A stretch of 64,000 nt of DNA, taken from positions 45,139-109,138 of the forward strand of contig NZ_JAJCLZ010000009.1 of NCBI RefSeq assembly GCF_020559915.1. The letters run 5' to 3'. Each line of letters begins with the position of its first letter. Within the stretch, counting starts at the first letter, position 1. Shown one piece after another: positions 1 to 8,121 of the stretch. This stretch comes from Ruminococcus sp. 210702-SL.1.03. GTDB taxonomy: Bacteria; Bacillota; Clostridia; Oscillospirales; Ruminococcaceae. The position numbers were made by a program, and so were the translations under genes. Below the pieces are notes generated by a model. That model was given only the letters and a program-made list of their open reading frames with translations. It was not told the DNA's origin and did not search any database.

Positions 1-555
1 CGATAACGGGGTCGAGCTTGTTGTTTTTCGCCAGCGCCACGAGGTCTTGACCGTACTTTTTAAGCACGTTGTAAGTGCCCTCGGGGTCTTGCGACGTGAC
101 CTGCTGGTTGCCGCGAAGCTGCTGCATCGACTTGAGCACCTTTTCTTTCTCGATGCCGAACTGCTTGAATATCCGCTTCAGCGCGTCGTTAGGCGAGTCG
201 GTAAGGGCGAGCAGTATGTGCTCTACCGAGATGTAGCTGTCCTGCATTTTGTCCGCAGTCTTTTCCGCGAGCGCGAGGGCGGTGTTCAGCTCTTGCGAGA
301 TGTACATTCCGTCGTTTGCCGCCGAGCCGGTAACCTTCGGCAGCTTTGCGACCTCCGCTTCGGCTGTGGCGGCTACGCTTTTCGGGTCAGCGCCCATAGA
401 GCGCAGCATTTCGGGGATAAGCCCGTCCTCCTGCGTGGCGAGCGCCGCGAGAAGGTGCTGCTGGTCTACCGCCTGATTTGAATACTGTGCGGCAAGGTTC
501 TGCGCGGTATTGAGAGCCTCTGCCGATTTGGTAGTAAATTTATTTATGTTCATAA
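1..555 (-). CDS. clpB: ClpB disaggregase, N-terminal part (runs off left edge)
   Basis: About 185 N-terminal residues of an AAA+ protein disaggregase that, with DnaK, rescues aggregated proteins after heat stress in the cytoplasm. The visible part holds the two-repeat Clp-N domain: KFTTKSAEALNTAQ near residue 5, QQHLLAAL near 31, YISVEHILLAL near 107. It is followed by the linker YGQDLVALAKNN before the first AAA module, which lies outside the window. The ATG at 553-555 is followed by the usual ClpB opening MNINKFT. It is preceded by AAGGA about 11 bases upstream. It follows the ribbon-helix-helix gene with a 68-base gap and no terminator, so the two are probably co-transcribed. The gene is partial only because of the window edge. 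Confidence 0.93.
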
Positions 556-623
556 AGCTCACTATCCTTTCACATTCATTTCGCTGTTGTTTTTCTCATG
601 TTCTTAATGTTCTTAAAGCTTCT

Positions 624-1280
624 CTAAACTATGCTGACGCCCTTGCGCAGATAGCCTTTGTAAGTTTCCTCGCAGAGGGCTTTTGCGTGCGCGGGGTCGG
701 CGGCGTTTTCAAAATACACCGTTATCGCCTTATCAAAGGTGCGTATGTATTCGCTTATCGCCTCGGCTATCTCGCGGTCGGCAAGACCGTTGCCCGCTAT
801 CTCGTAAAAATCGCGCGTGTAGCTCTTCGGCGCTATCTCGCAGGGAAAGCCGCCGCTGAAAAATTTGCCGAGGTATTTCTGCTCCGCCGCGCTCCAATCT
901 CTGAAAAATCTGTCCGTCAGCTTTATCAGCTCTTCGCTCTGCGTGCGCAGGGTGACTTTCAGCCTGCCCGCCTTGCCCGAAAAGCTGCGGTAAAGCTCTA
1001 CCGAATATTTCAGCGTAGGCTTGTACTTGAATTTCAGCGGAGTTTTCACCGCCATTACCGAGTCGGAAGCCTGCGGGGCGGGCAAAAAGCGGCTGTCCAG
1101 CGCCTGCCCTACCAGCGAGAATATCTCCCGCATACGCATTTCGGGCGTGGTGAGGCTGACTCTTTCAGCCAAAAGCTGGTTTATCAGATTTGAGCGGCTT
1201 GTGTTCATGCGGTAAGCCATTTCGTCCACCGCCTGCACCACCTCGTCGGAAAGCACTATGCTGTATACGCTTTTTCCCAT
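624..1280 (-). CDS. Ribbon-helix-helix (CopG/Arc-type) protein with unknown C-terminal domain
   Basis: A 218-residue protein. Residues 1-45 look like a ribbon-helix-helix DNA-binding domain: a short strand (KSVYSIVLSDEVV), then two helices around AVDEMAYRMNTSRSNLINQLL. The remaining ~170 residues are not a family I recognise. They are rich in basic and aromatic residues (LKFKYKPTLKYSVELY; TDRFFRDWSAAEQKYLG) and probably form a ligand or partner domain. I chose ATG 1280 because GGCGG/GGTGAG lies just upstream; a GTG at 1289 is the alternative. The gene is first in a likely two-gene operon with clpB, so it may be a transcriptional regulator of the chaperone or of itself. That role is inference; no CtsR or HrcA gene is visible here. 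Confidence 0.75.
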   Translation of the reverse strand: MGKSVYSIVLSDEVVQAVDEMAYRMNTSRSNLINQLLAERVSLTTPEMRMREIFSLVGQALDSRFLPAPQASDSVMAVKTPLKFKYKPTLKYSVELYRSFSGKAGRLKVTLRTQSEELIKLTDRFFRDWSAAEQKYLGKFFSGGFPCEIAPKSYTRDFYEIAGNGLADREIAEAISEYIRTFDKAITVYFENAADPAHAKALCEETYKGYLRKGVSIV

Positions 1281-1352
1281 TTTTCTCACCGCCTTTATAT
1301 AATGTATACTGTGTATCTTTATCGTCCGTTTTTATCTCTTTCTTTATATAAT

Positions 1353-1380
1353 ATTATATCACGTTTAAATAATTTGTCAA
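1353..1380 (-). promoter_or_regulatory. Promoter for the RHH-clpB operon
   Basis: Read on the minus strand, TTGACA (1375-1380) and TATAAT (1353-1358) are separated by 16 bases. Between this promoter and the RHH start codon, around 1299-1313, is the repeat-like stretch GTATACTGTGTATC. That placement would suit autoregulation by a short-repeat-binding RHH protein, but this is not shown. Confidence 0.7.
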
Positions 1381-1689
1381 TAGGTTTATATAACTATGCT
1401 TACAAGTTTGTAGACCTGCACAAATTCGCAATGCTTATTTCTTACATTTTGCTGCAATTTTTCACCATATAAATTTAAAATGACCGAAAGCAAGCGCCGA
1501 TATTCGCTTTTTACGATTTTCACACGATTTTTATTTTGTCCTATATTGATACACTTTTTGAATGACATCTATACTTTTTATTCATGCCTGCCGCATTATA
1601 TGCGCTGAGAACTGCGCGTTTGGCGGTGAACATGAATGATCGCCGCTGTAATCCTGCATTTGTTCATGGTATGTTAAAGTATTTAGGTG

Positions 1690-1718
1690 TTGACAAAACG
1701 TCGAAAGTAAGGTATAAT
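1690..1718 (+). promoter_or_regulatory. Promoter for pckG
   Basis: A perfect TTGACA (1690-1695) and TATAAT (1713-1718) with a 17-base spacer. The leader to pckG would be about 130 bases. I see no clear riboswitch or terminator in the leader. The stretch 1381-1689 upstream holds no gene I can support. Confidence 0.8.
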
Positions 1719-1856
1719 AAATTGTATAGGAAATTTGAGGGGTCGCGCTGTTATGCAGTTAGTTATGGCGCACAGCCCGCGGATATTTTGGCGGGAATAC
1801 TTCTCGAATTTTTGGAAATAATTTTATTATTGTATTTGAGAGGAGTTTTTAAAATT

Positions 1857-3656
1857 ATGGCAAGTCTTACAAAGAACCCTAACGTAAACGCATGGGTAGA
1901 CGAAATGATCGCTCTCACCAAGCCTGACAAGGTAGTTTGGATCGATGGCAGCGATGAGCAGCTCAACGCTCTCAGAGAAGAGGCTATCGCTTCGGGCGAG
2001 ATGATAAAGCTCAATCAGGAAGAGAACCCCGGCTGTCTGTATCACAGAACTCTGCCGAACGACGTAGCCCGCGTAGAGGACAGAACTTTCATCTGCTCCG
2101 AAAAGAAAGAGGACGCAGGTCCTACTAACAACTGGATGGCTCCCGCTGACATGAAGGCAATGCTGACCCCCATGTATGACGGCGTTATGAAGGGCAGAAC
2201 CATGTACGTTATCCCTTATTCCATGGGCCCCATCGGTTCTCCTCTCGCTAAGGTAGGCGTAGAGCTGACCGACTCTATCTATGTTGTACTCAATATGGAC
2301 ATCATGACCAGAATGGGCGAAAAGGCTTTCGAGAACCTCGGCGATACTTCTAACGACTTCGTTCGCGGTCTGCACTCTAAGGCTGACGTTGACCCTGAAA
2401 AGAGATACATCGTTCACTTCCCCGAAGAGAACACTATTTGGTCTATCAACTCTGCTTACGGCGGAAACGTACTGCTCGGCAAGAAGTGCTTCGCACTGAG
2501 AATCGCTTCCTTCCAGGGCAAGAACGAGGGCTGGATGGCTGAGCATATGCTTATCCTCGGCGTAGAGAAGCCCGACGGTGAAGTTAAGTACATCACCGCT
2601 GCATTCCCCTCCGCTTGCGGCAAGACCAACCTCGCAATGCTCATTCCTCCCGCTTGCTACACCGAAAAGGGTTACAAGGTTTGGACTGTCGGCGACGACA
2701 TCGCTTGGATGAAGCAGGGTGAGGACGGAAGACTTTACGCTATCAACCCTGAAAACGGATTCTTCGGCGTAGCTCCCGGAACCAACGCTAAGTCTAACTT
2801 CAACGCGCTCGCTTCTACTAAGAAGAACGCTATATTCACCAACGTTGCTATCAACAACGACACCATGACTCCTTGGTGGGAAGGTCTGGATAAGAATCCT
2901 CCTGTAAACGCTACTGAGTGGAAGGGCGAAAAGGTAAACGGCGTAGAATACACCGCTGCCGGCAACAAGCTTGCTCATCCCAACAGCCGTTTCACCGCTC
3001 CTGCTGAAAACTGCCCCTGCATCTCTTCTGAGTTCAACAATCCTCAGGGCGTGCCGATCTCCGCTATAATCTTTGGCGGCAGACGTGCTAAGACCACTCC
3101 GCTGGTATATCAGTCCTTCGACTGGACTCACGGTACCTACATGGGCTCGGCTGTTTCTTCTGAAACTACCGCGGCTGCTACCGGTGCAGTAGGTGTTCTC
3201 CGTCACGATCCTATGGCTATGAAGCCTTTCATCGGCTACAATGTAGGCGACTACTGGGCTCACTGGCTCGAGATGGGTGAAAAGCTCGGCGACAAGGCTC
3301 CTAAGATCTTCAACGTAAACTGGTTCAAGAAGAACGACGAAGGCGAATTCATCTGGCCCGGTTTCGGCGACAACATGAGAGTTCTCGACTGGATCATCAA
3401 GAGATGCGAAGGCACTGTAGGCGCTCAGGAAACTGCTATCGGCTACCTGCCTAAGCCCGAAGACCTCAACCTCGAGGGTCTGGACATCGACGACAAGACT
3501 CTTGAAGAGCTGCTTGCAGTTGATAAGGATCTCTGGAAGGACGAGATCGCTGAGATGAGAAGATATTACAACGATGATATTGCTGCTAAGGGCGGAAGAG
3601 TGCCTGAGGCTCTCGTTAAGGAACTCGACAAGCTGGAGGAAAGACTCGGCAAATAA
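1857..3656 (+). CDS. pckG: Phosphoenolpyruvate carboxykinase (GTP)
   Basis: A 599-residue GTP-dependent PEP carboxykinase, which interconverts oxaloacetate + GTP with PEP + CO2 + GDP in the cytoplasm. In anaerobic fibre degraders the CO2-fixing direction feeds the route to succinate (family knowledge). Family marks are the P-loop PSACGKTNLA near residue 250, the metal-binding GDDIAWMK near 279, GFFGVAPGTN near 300 and WDxxxG-type active-site surroundings. The length is normal. The ATG at 1857 follows GAGAGGAG with good spacing; the open frame extends further upstream but that part lacks family sequence. The gene is monocistronic, between a consensus promoter and a strong terminator. Its codon choice is strongly biased (GCT, GGC, AAG), typical of a highly expressed gene. 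Confidence 0.96.
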   Translation: MASLTKNPNVNAWVDEMIALTKPDKVVWIDGSDEQLNALREEAIASGEMIKLNQEENPGCLYHRTLPNDVARVEDRTFICSEKKEDAGPTNNWMAPADMKAMLTPMYDGVMKGRTMYVIPYSMGPIGSPLAKVGVELTDSIYVVLNMDIMTRMGEKAFENLGDTSNDFVRGLHSKADVDPEKRYIVHFPEENTIWSINSAYGGNVLLGKKCFALRIASFQGKNEGWMAEHMLILGVEKPDGEVKYITAAFPSACGKTNLAMLIPPACYTEKGYKVWTVGDDIAWMKQGEDGRLYAINPENGFFGVAPGTNAKSNFNALASTKKNAIFTNVAINNDTMTPWWEGLDKNPPVNATEWKGEKVNGVEYTAAGNKLAHPNSRFTAPAENCPCISSEFNNPQGVPISAIIFGGRRAKTTPLVYQSFDWTHGTYMGSAVSSETTAAATGAVGVLRHDPMAMKPFIGYNVGDYWAHWLEMGEKLGDKAPKIFNVNWFKKNDEGEFIWPGFGDNMRVLDWIIKRCEGTVGAQETAIGYLPKPEDLNLEGLDIDDKTLEELLAVDKDLWKDEIAEMRRYYNDDIAAKGGRVPEALVKELDKLEERLGK

Positions 3657-3704
3657 TTTGCACGGGAATTTTTCACCGAAGTTTTTGACTTCTGAATAAA
3701 TTTG

Positions 3705-3741
3705 AAAGGGAAGCGCTTTTATAGGGCGTTTCCCTTTTTTA
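3705..3741 (+). terminator. Intrinsic terminator after pckG
   Basis: A 12-bp stem (AAAGGGAAGCGC with GCGTTTCCCTTT, one G-U pair) with a 9-base loop, followed by a T run. Confidence 0.85.
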
Positions 3742-3750
3742 TTTTTTCTC

Positions 3751-3779
3751 TTGATTTTTTCGCGAACGTATGTTATAAT
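3751..3779 (+). promoter_or_regulatory. Promoter for xylB
   Basis: TTGATT (3751-3756), 17-base spacer and TATAAT (3774-3779), directly behind the pckG terminator. Confidence 0.7.
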
Positions 3780-3833
3780 ATTCATGTAAACGAATACAGT
3801 GTTTAATTCTGTAAAATAAAGGAGAATGTAAAA

Positions 3834-5357
3834 ATGGCATATGTAATAGGCGTAGACTGCGGTACCAGCGGTACCAAGACCGTGCTCTTTGACGAAAAGG
3901 GCAGCGTTATAGCTTCGCACACCGTAGAGTATCCGATGTATCAGCCGAAAAACGGCTACGCTGAGCAAGACCCCGCCGACTGGGCGAACGCGATGCTTAC
4001 CACCATTCAGGCAGTAATGGGCAAGAGCGGCGTCAGCAAAAACGACGTTATCGGCATAGGCATATCGGGTCAGATGCACGGACTTGTAATGCTCGACGGC
4101 GAGGGCAAGGTGCTGCGCAAGTCGATAATCTGGTGCGACCAGCGTACCGAGGCGGAAGTAGAGCAGATGAACAAGCTGCTCGGCAGAGAAAAGCTGATAG
4201 AGATCACTGCAAACCCCGCGCTCACCGGCTGGACTGCCGCGAAGATACTTTGGGTAAAGAACAATGAGCCTGATATATATGAGAAATGCCGTCATATACT
4301 GCTGCCTAAGGACTACCTCAGATATGTGCTGACGGGCGAATTTGCTACCGAAGTATCCGACGCTTCGGGTATGCAGCTTCTCGACGTGCCGCACCGCTGC
4401 TGGAGCAGCGAGGTATGCTCGGCGCTGGGCATAGACATGGATATGCTGGCTAAGGTCTACGAATCCTGCGAGGTAACGGGCAAACTCACCGCAAAGGCTG
4501 CCGAGCTAACGGGGCTGAATGCGGGCACTATCGTAGTAGGCGGCGCGGGCGATAACGCGGCGGCGGCTATCGGTACCGGCGTAGCTGAGGACGGCAAGGC
4601 TTTCACCACCATAGGCACATCGGGCGTAGTATTTGCGCACACCTCCGACATCGCCATCGACCCGAAGGGCAGAGTTCACACCTGCTGCGCGGCTGTACCG
4701 AACGCATGGCACGTTATGGGCGTAACGCAGGGCGCAGGACTTTCGCTGAAATGGTTCAGAGATAACTTCTGCGCGGCTGAGAAAGAAACTGCGAAGTACA
4801 TGGGCGTTGACGAATATTACCTCATGGATAAGGAAGCGGCTACTGTGCCAGTAGGCGCGGAAAGACTGCTCTACCTGCCGTATCTGATGGGCGAAAGGAC
4901 CCCGCACCTCGACCCCAACGCACGCGGAATGTTCTTCGGACTTTCGGCGATGCACACCAAAAAGCATATGCTGCGCGCCGTACTCGAGGGCGTATCCTAC
5001 TCGCTGCGCGACTGCGTAGAGGTGTTCCGCGAGATGGATATAAACGTTTCTGACATGATGGCCTGCGGCGGCGGCGGAACATCGCCCCTTTGGCGCTCGA
5101 TGCTCGCCGATCTGTACAACTGCCCTGTAAAGACGGTCGCATCTAAGGAAGGCCCTGCGCTGGGCGTTGCGTTGCTTGCACTGACAGGCGCGGGCGTGTA
5201 CTCCTCAGTACCCGAAGCCTGCAAGGCAGTAGTCACGACCGACAAGGTACAGCAGCCGAACGAGGAAAACGTACCCGTTTACGAAAGCTACTACCAGCTT
5301 TACCACGAGATCTACCCTGCCGTAAAGGCGCAGTGTGCGAAGCTCGCAAAGCTTTGA
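3834..5357 (+). CDS. xylB: Xylulokinase (FGGY family)
   Basis: A 507-residue FGGY sugar kinase that phosphorylates D-xylulose to xylulose 5-phosphate for the pentose phosphate route. It has the N-terminal phosphate loop DCGTSGTKT (residues 8-16), QMHGLVMLD near 80 and WCDQRTEAE near 100, the set typical of xylulokinase rather than glycerol or gluconate kinase. The second FGGY domain has GGAGDNAAAAIGTG near 236 and GGGGTSPLWRSMLAD near 410. Length matches XylB. The start has AAAGGAGAA just upstream. It is transcribed alone, without a neighbouring xylA. It fits a xylan-using lifestyle suggested by the esterase and transport genes further along. Confidence 0.93.
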   Translation: MAYVIGVDCGTSGTKTVLFDEKGSVIASHTVEYPMYQPKNGYAEQDPADWANAMLTTIQAVMGKSGVSKNDVIGIGISGQMHGLVMLDGEGKVLRKSIIWCDQRTEAEVEQMNKLLGREKLIEITANPALTGWTAAKILWVKNNEPDIYEKCRHILLPKDYLRYVLTGEFATEVSDASGMQLLDVPHRCWSSEVCSALGIDMDMLAKVYESCEVTGKLTAKAAELTGLNAGTIVVGGAGDNAAAAIGTGVAEDGKAFTTIGTSGVVFAHTSDIAIDPKGRVHTCCAAVPNAWHVMGVTQGAGLSLKWFRDNFCAAEKETAKYMGVDEYYLMDKEAATVPVGAERLLYLPYLMGERTPHLDPNARGMFFGLSAMHTKKHMLRAVLEGVSYSLRDCVEVFREMDINVSDMMACGGGGTSPLWRSMLADLYNCPVKTVASKEGPALGVALLALTGAGVYSSVPEACKAVVTTDKVQQPNEENVPVYESYYQLYHEIYPAVKAQCAKLAKL

Positions 5358-5377
5358 TCGAATATAACAAATATCAC

Positions 5378-5412
5378 AAAGCGTTCGCCGTAAAAAGGCG
5401 GGCGCTTTTTGC
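5378..5412 (+). terminator. Intrinsic terminator after xylB
   Basis: A 12-bp stem (AAAGCGTTCGCC with GGCGGGCGCTTT, two G-U pairs), loop GTAAAAA, then a T run. Confidence 0.8.
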
Positions 5413-5462
5413 TTTAATGTAACGAAAAGCCGCAAAGTGTAATGAAAAACGCCGCAAACCGA

Positions 5463-5491
5463 TTGAGCGCCGCCGCGAATTATGATAGAAT
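5463..5491 (+). promoter_or_regulatory. Possible promoter for the surface-protein gene
   Basis: TTGAGC (5463-5468), 17-base spacer and TAGAAT (5486-5491). It is a weaker match than the other promoters in this window but is correctly placed 60 bases before the start codon. Confidence 0.45.
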
Positions 5492-5549
5492 AAATTATGG
5501 GGAAATGCGTTTTGGCGCAGCTCAAAAAAACATAATGGAGGTAAACGAT

Positions 5550-6002
5550 ATGAAAAAGATAGCAGCAGGTGTGCTGGCGCTGGCGATAGTATTCGGCGCA
5601 GCGGCAGACGGTGCATTTTTAGACAGCAGCGCGATAGCGGCAAGCGCGGCGGCTTATACTGAGGAGGAGCTTAAGGCCAAGGTTCAGGAAGGCGTTGAGT
5701 ATGAGCTGACCGATTGGAGCTACAAAGACTACGATGGCGACGGAGCTAAAGAGGGATTTGCGCTGTTCCTTTACGAAATGCCGCAGACTCTTCATCAGCA
5801 CGTTGTAATAATACGTTACATAAACAGTAACGGTGAAGTGACCGAAGTGGTAAACAAGGAGAAACTCACCATGGTGCCCTCTTATGAGCATGATCTTAGC
5901 TACAATGGCACGGAATTTGCTGTTTTCACATTTTCGGGCGGCGGACATTCTTTTGACGTAGTTTTTTCTGTTGAAAATGGTGTCCTGTTGAAAACAAGAT
6001 AG
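5550..6002 (+). CDS. Surface protein, N-terminal fragment (frameshifted)
   Basis: A 150-residue secreted fragment. It opens with a signal peptide (MKKIAAGVLALAIVFGAAADG, then a hydrophobic run), followed by one copy of a module that begins YTEEELKAK near residue 36. ATG 5550 follows GGAGG at the proper distance. The frame ends at TAG 6000-6002, in the middle of the module. The same module continues in the frame of the next gene: about 5981-6104 reads PVENKIDVPPVDGEPD and on to YTEEELKAK again. I therefore think 5550-7399 was one gene of about 615 codons, and that a single base is missing near 5980-5985. Whether this is a real mutation or a sequencing error cannot be told here. Confidence 0.75.
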   Translation: MKKIAAGVLALAIVFGAAADGAFLDSSAIAASAAAYTEEELKAKVQEGVEYELTDWSYKDYDGDGAKEGFALFLYEMPQTLHQHVVIIRYINSNGEVTEVVNKEKLTMVPSYEHDLSYNGTEFAVFTFSGGGHSFDVVFSVENGVLLKTR

Positions 6003-6103
6003 ATGTACCTCCCGTAGATGGAGAACCTGATTTTATATTAAGTAAAGAAGATGATGGTACTCTTATTTGCAGTAAAGCCTGCGGTACAGACTATAATGTA
6101 GCT

Positions 6104-7399
6104 GTGGAATATGATAAGGAAGGTCATAGATTTTATATTCCCGATTCTTCCTCCTCTGAATACACTGAGGAAGAGCTGAAAGCCAAACTGCTTTCAGATC
6201 TTGATAGTGCTTATGGCACGGAAGATGGCTGGGTAATTAAAAAGTGGATTTACGGTGATTTATTCCAGAACGAAAATAAAGTTGCGATAGCATTAGTAGC
6301 TGACAAGGAAACCGACAATAGATATATGGGTTACTTTGTTTCTGCAACGAATACGCAATTGCTTGTTGACGAAAAGAGCAAAGAACAGTTAAATGACTTT
6401 GATACCTTCTATACTGATAATTCTGTTTTTGTTACTTGCTTTTATGGAAAAACCAATAATCACGATTCATCGTATTTGTTTATAAAAAAATATGATGGGG
6501 ATTCAATGACTAAAACCGTAGTATATGATACTAAGGTAAATGAAATATCATTAGAAGAAGGAAAATTTACAAAAGAAGGCGACGATTTTTACTGGTATTG
6601 GTATTCTTCTGATGGAAGCTGCAATAAGTATAATGTTCGTTTTAATGATGCGTTAGGTTATTTTTGGATTTCTGATGAAAAGCCTGTTAATGATTACACC
6701 TACACCGAAAACGAGGACGGCACTGTCACTATAACTTCCTACACCGGCGACGCAGAAGAGCTTGTTATCCCCGGTGAGATAGACGGCAAGACCGTTTCGG
6801 CTATCGGCTCCGGAATTTTCAGCCCGCTGAACGGCGGAAACAAGACTATTAAGAAAATTACCGTGCCAGCAAGCGTAAAGACTATCGGCGAAGAAGCTTT
6901 TGCCTGCGCAGATGCACTCGAAGAAGTGTACATAGAGGACGGCGTTACTGAGATAGGCAATTCGGCTTTCGCAAGCTGCATAAATCTGAAAAAGATCACT
7001 ATTCCGAAGAGCGTTACTAAGATAGGCGATTACGCTTTCAGTTACGCTTATCGCAGTGATTCGAGTGCGTTCATTGACGTTACCATCTACTGCTATAAGG
7101 ACAGCACCGCTCACAAGTATGCACTGGGTGAAAATGCGCTGAACCACGAGTTTGCCTACGTCCTCCTAGACGAAGTTTCCAACCCCGACCCCTCTTCCGA
7201 CAGCACGGTAAGCGCCGACCCCTCTTCTACCGAGAGCGGTGCTTCAAGCGGCTCGACCTCTACTTCCACCTCCTCCGCGGCGGCTTCCTCCTCGGGTGAT
7301 AAGACATCTAACCCCGCTACGGGCGTTGCGGCAGGCGTATCCATCGCGGCAGTTCTCGCGGGCGGAATAATCATGGTCACCAAAAAGACCAAGAAGTAA
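6104..7399 (+). CDS. BspA-type leucine-rich-repeat surface protein, C-terminal fragment
   Basis: The continuation of the frameshifted gene. It begins inside the first module, then has a second module opening YTEEELKAKL (about residues 19-200). Next come several BspA-like leucine-rich repeats (LRR_5 type) at about 205-315, with the repeating pattern KKITVPASVKTIGEEAF / EEVYIEDGVTEIGNSAF / KKITIPKSVTKIGDYAF. A Ser/Thr-rich linker follows (about 360-400). It ends in a sortase-type cell wall signal: NPATG, a hydrophobic segment and a KKTKK tail. The GTG at 6104 is not a convincing start; the frame is open from near 5981. The likely role is a cell-wall-anchored surface or adhesion protein. The region 6000-6660 is more AT-rich than its flanks. 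Confidence 0.72.
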   Translation: MEYDKEGHRFYIPDSSSSEYTEEELKAKLLSDLDSAYGTEDGWVIKKWIYGDLFQNENKVAIALVADKETDNRYMGYFVSATNTQLLVDEKSKEQLNDFDTFYTDNSVFVTCFYGKTNNHDSSYLFIKKYDGDSMTKTVVYDTKVNEISLEEGKFTKEGDDFYWYWYSSDGSCNKYNVRFNDALGYFWISDEKPVNDYTYTENEDGTVTITSYTGDAEELVIPGEIDGKTVSAIGSGIFSPLNGGNKTIKKITVPASVKTIGEEAFACADALEEVYIEDGVTEIGNSAFASCINLKKITIPKSVTKIGDYAFSYAYRSDSSAFIDVTIYCYKDSTAHKYALGENALNHEFAYVLLDEVSNPDPSSDSTVSADPSSTESGASSGSTSTSTSSAAASSSGDKTSNPATGVAAGVSIAAVLAGGIIMVTKKTKK

Positions 7400-7418
7400 T
7401 TTGCGGAGGTCTTGATAA

Positions 7419-7955
7419 ATGTTTTGGACTAGATTGGTAAAAGGCATTGCGATATTATTCATGATTTTTTCGATAATAATATCGGTTCTTGTAGGCTGGG
7501 GTTTGATGAATACCCTTGACGACAATGTTGGCTTTACAATAATTATCGCAGGCGTTGCGCTTTCTGTTATCTCAGTTGCCGCAATAATGATGATCTGCGA
7601 GATCTCTTTGAATATTCATGCGATAAAGCAGATGATGGAAGCGCAGATGGGCGTTCCGAAAAATTTCGGCTACGTTCCTAACGGCGGATATTATCCGAAT
7701 ATGCCGAATATGCAGCCTTTTCAGAACCCTCAGCCTGCGCCGATGCCTTTCGAGCCTGCTTCCGCGCCTATGCCCGAGCCTGACGAAAACGACACTTGGG
7801 TATGCGAATGCGGCGAAGAAAATCTCTTCAAGAGCAATTTCTGCAAGAGATGCGGCGCTAAGAAAACGCTGGACAAAGTATGGATATGCAAAAAATGCGG
7901 CAAATCCAACCCGAATTCTGCCACCGTCTGCAAAGACTGCGGAACTTATAAATAA
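7419..7955 (+). CDS. Membrane protein with two C-terminal zinc ribbons
   Basis: A 178-residue protein. It has two transmembrane segments (about residues 8-28 and 38-60), a Pro/Met/Gln-rich linker (85-125), and two cytosolic-looking zinc ribbons near 128-145 and 153-176. The ribbons are built from CEC-GEENLFKSNFCKRCG and CKKCG-KSNPNSATVCKDCG. The start lies 19 bases after the preceding stop with GGAGG upstream, so it is probably co-transcribed with the surface protein. I do not recognise a specific family beyond zinc ribbon, and the function is unknown. Confidence 0.75.
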   Translation: MFWTRLVKGIAILFMIFSIIISVLVGWGLMNTLDDNVGFTIIIAGVALSVISVAAIMMICEISLNIHAIKQMMEAQMGVPKNFGYVPNGGYYPNMPNMQPFQNPQPAPMPFEPASAPMPEPDENDTWVCECGEENLFKSNFCKRCGAKKTLDKVWICKKCGKSNPNSATVCKDCGTYK

Positions 7956-8007
7956 AGCTTTCCAGAGAGATCAAATGACTTTTTGATAATGATCTCCTCC
8001 CTGTGAT

Positions 8008-8045
8008 CCCCTCTGCGCGGACAATGCGCAGGGGGGACTTTTTTT
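8008..8045 (+). terminator. Intrinsic terminator after the zinc-ribbon gene
   Basis: An 11-bp GC-rich stem (CCCCTCTGCGC with GCGCAGGGGGG, one wobble), loop GGACAAT, then a T run. Confidence 0.85.
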
Positions 8046-8121
8046 GCACATATTTTCCCCGCGCCGCCCATATAGTTAGGTATGGGACAAACAGTTCAAG
8101 AGGAAAATGGAGTGTGATAAA

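Noticed and set aside
1386..1568. 60-codon minus-strand ORF in the gap before pckG
   Set aside because: No ribosome site, AT-rich, and it lies across the upstream part of the RHH promoter region.
1827..4394. 855-codon open frame on the minus strand across pckG and xylB
   Set aside because: It is antisense to two clear genes, spans the pckG terminator and the xylB promoter, and shows no family sequence. Strong codon bias in pckG creates long antisense frames.
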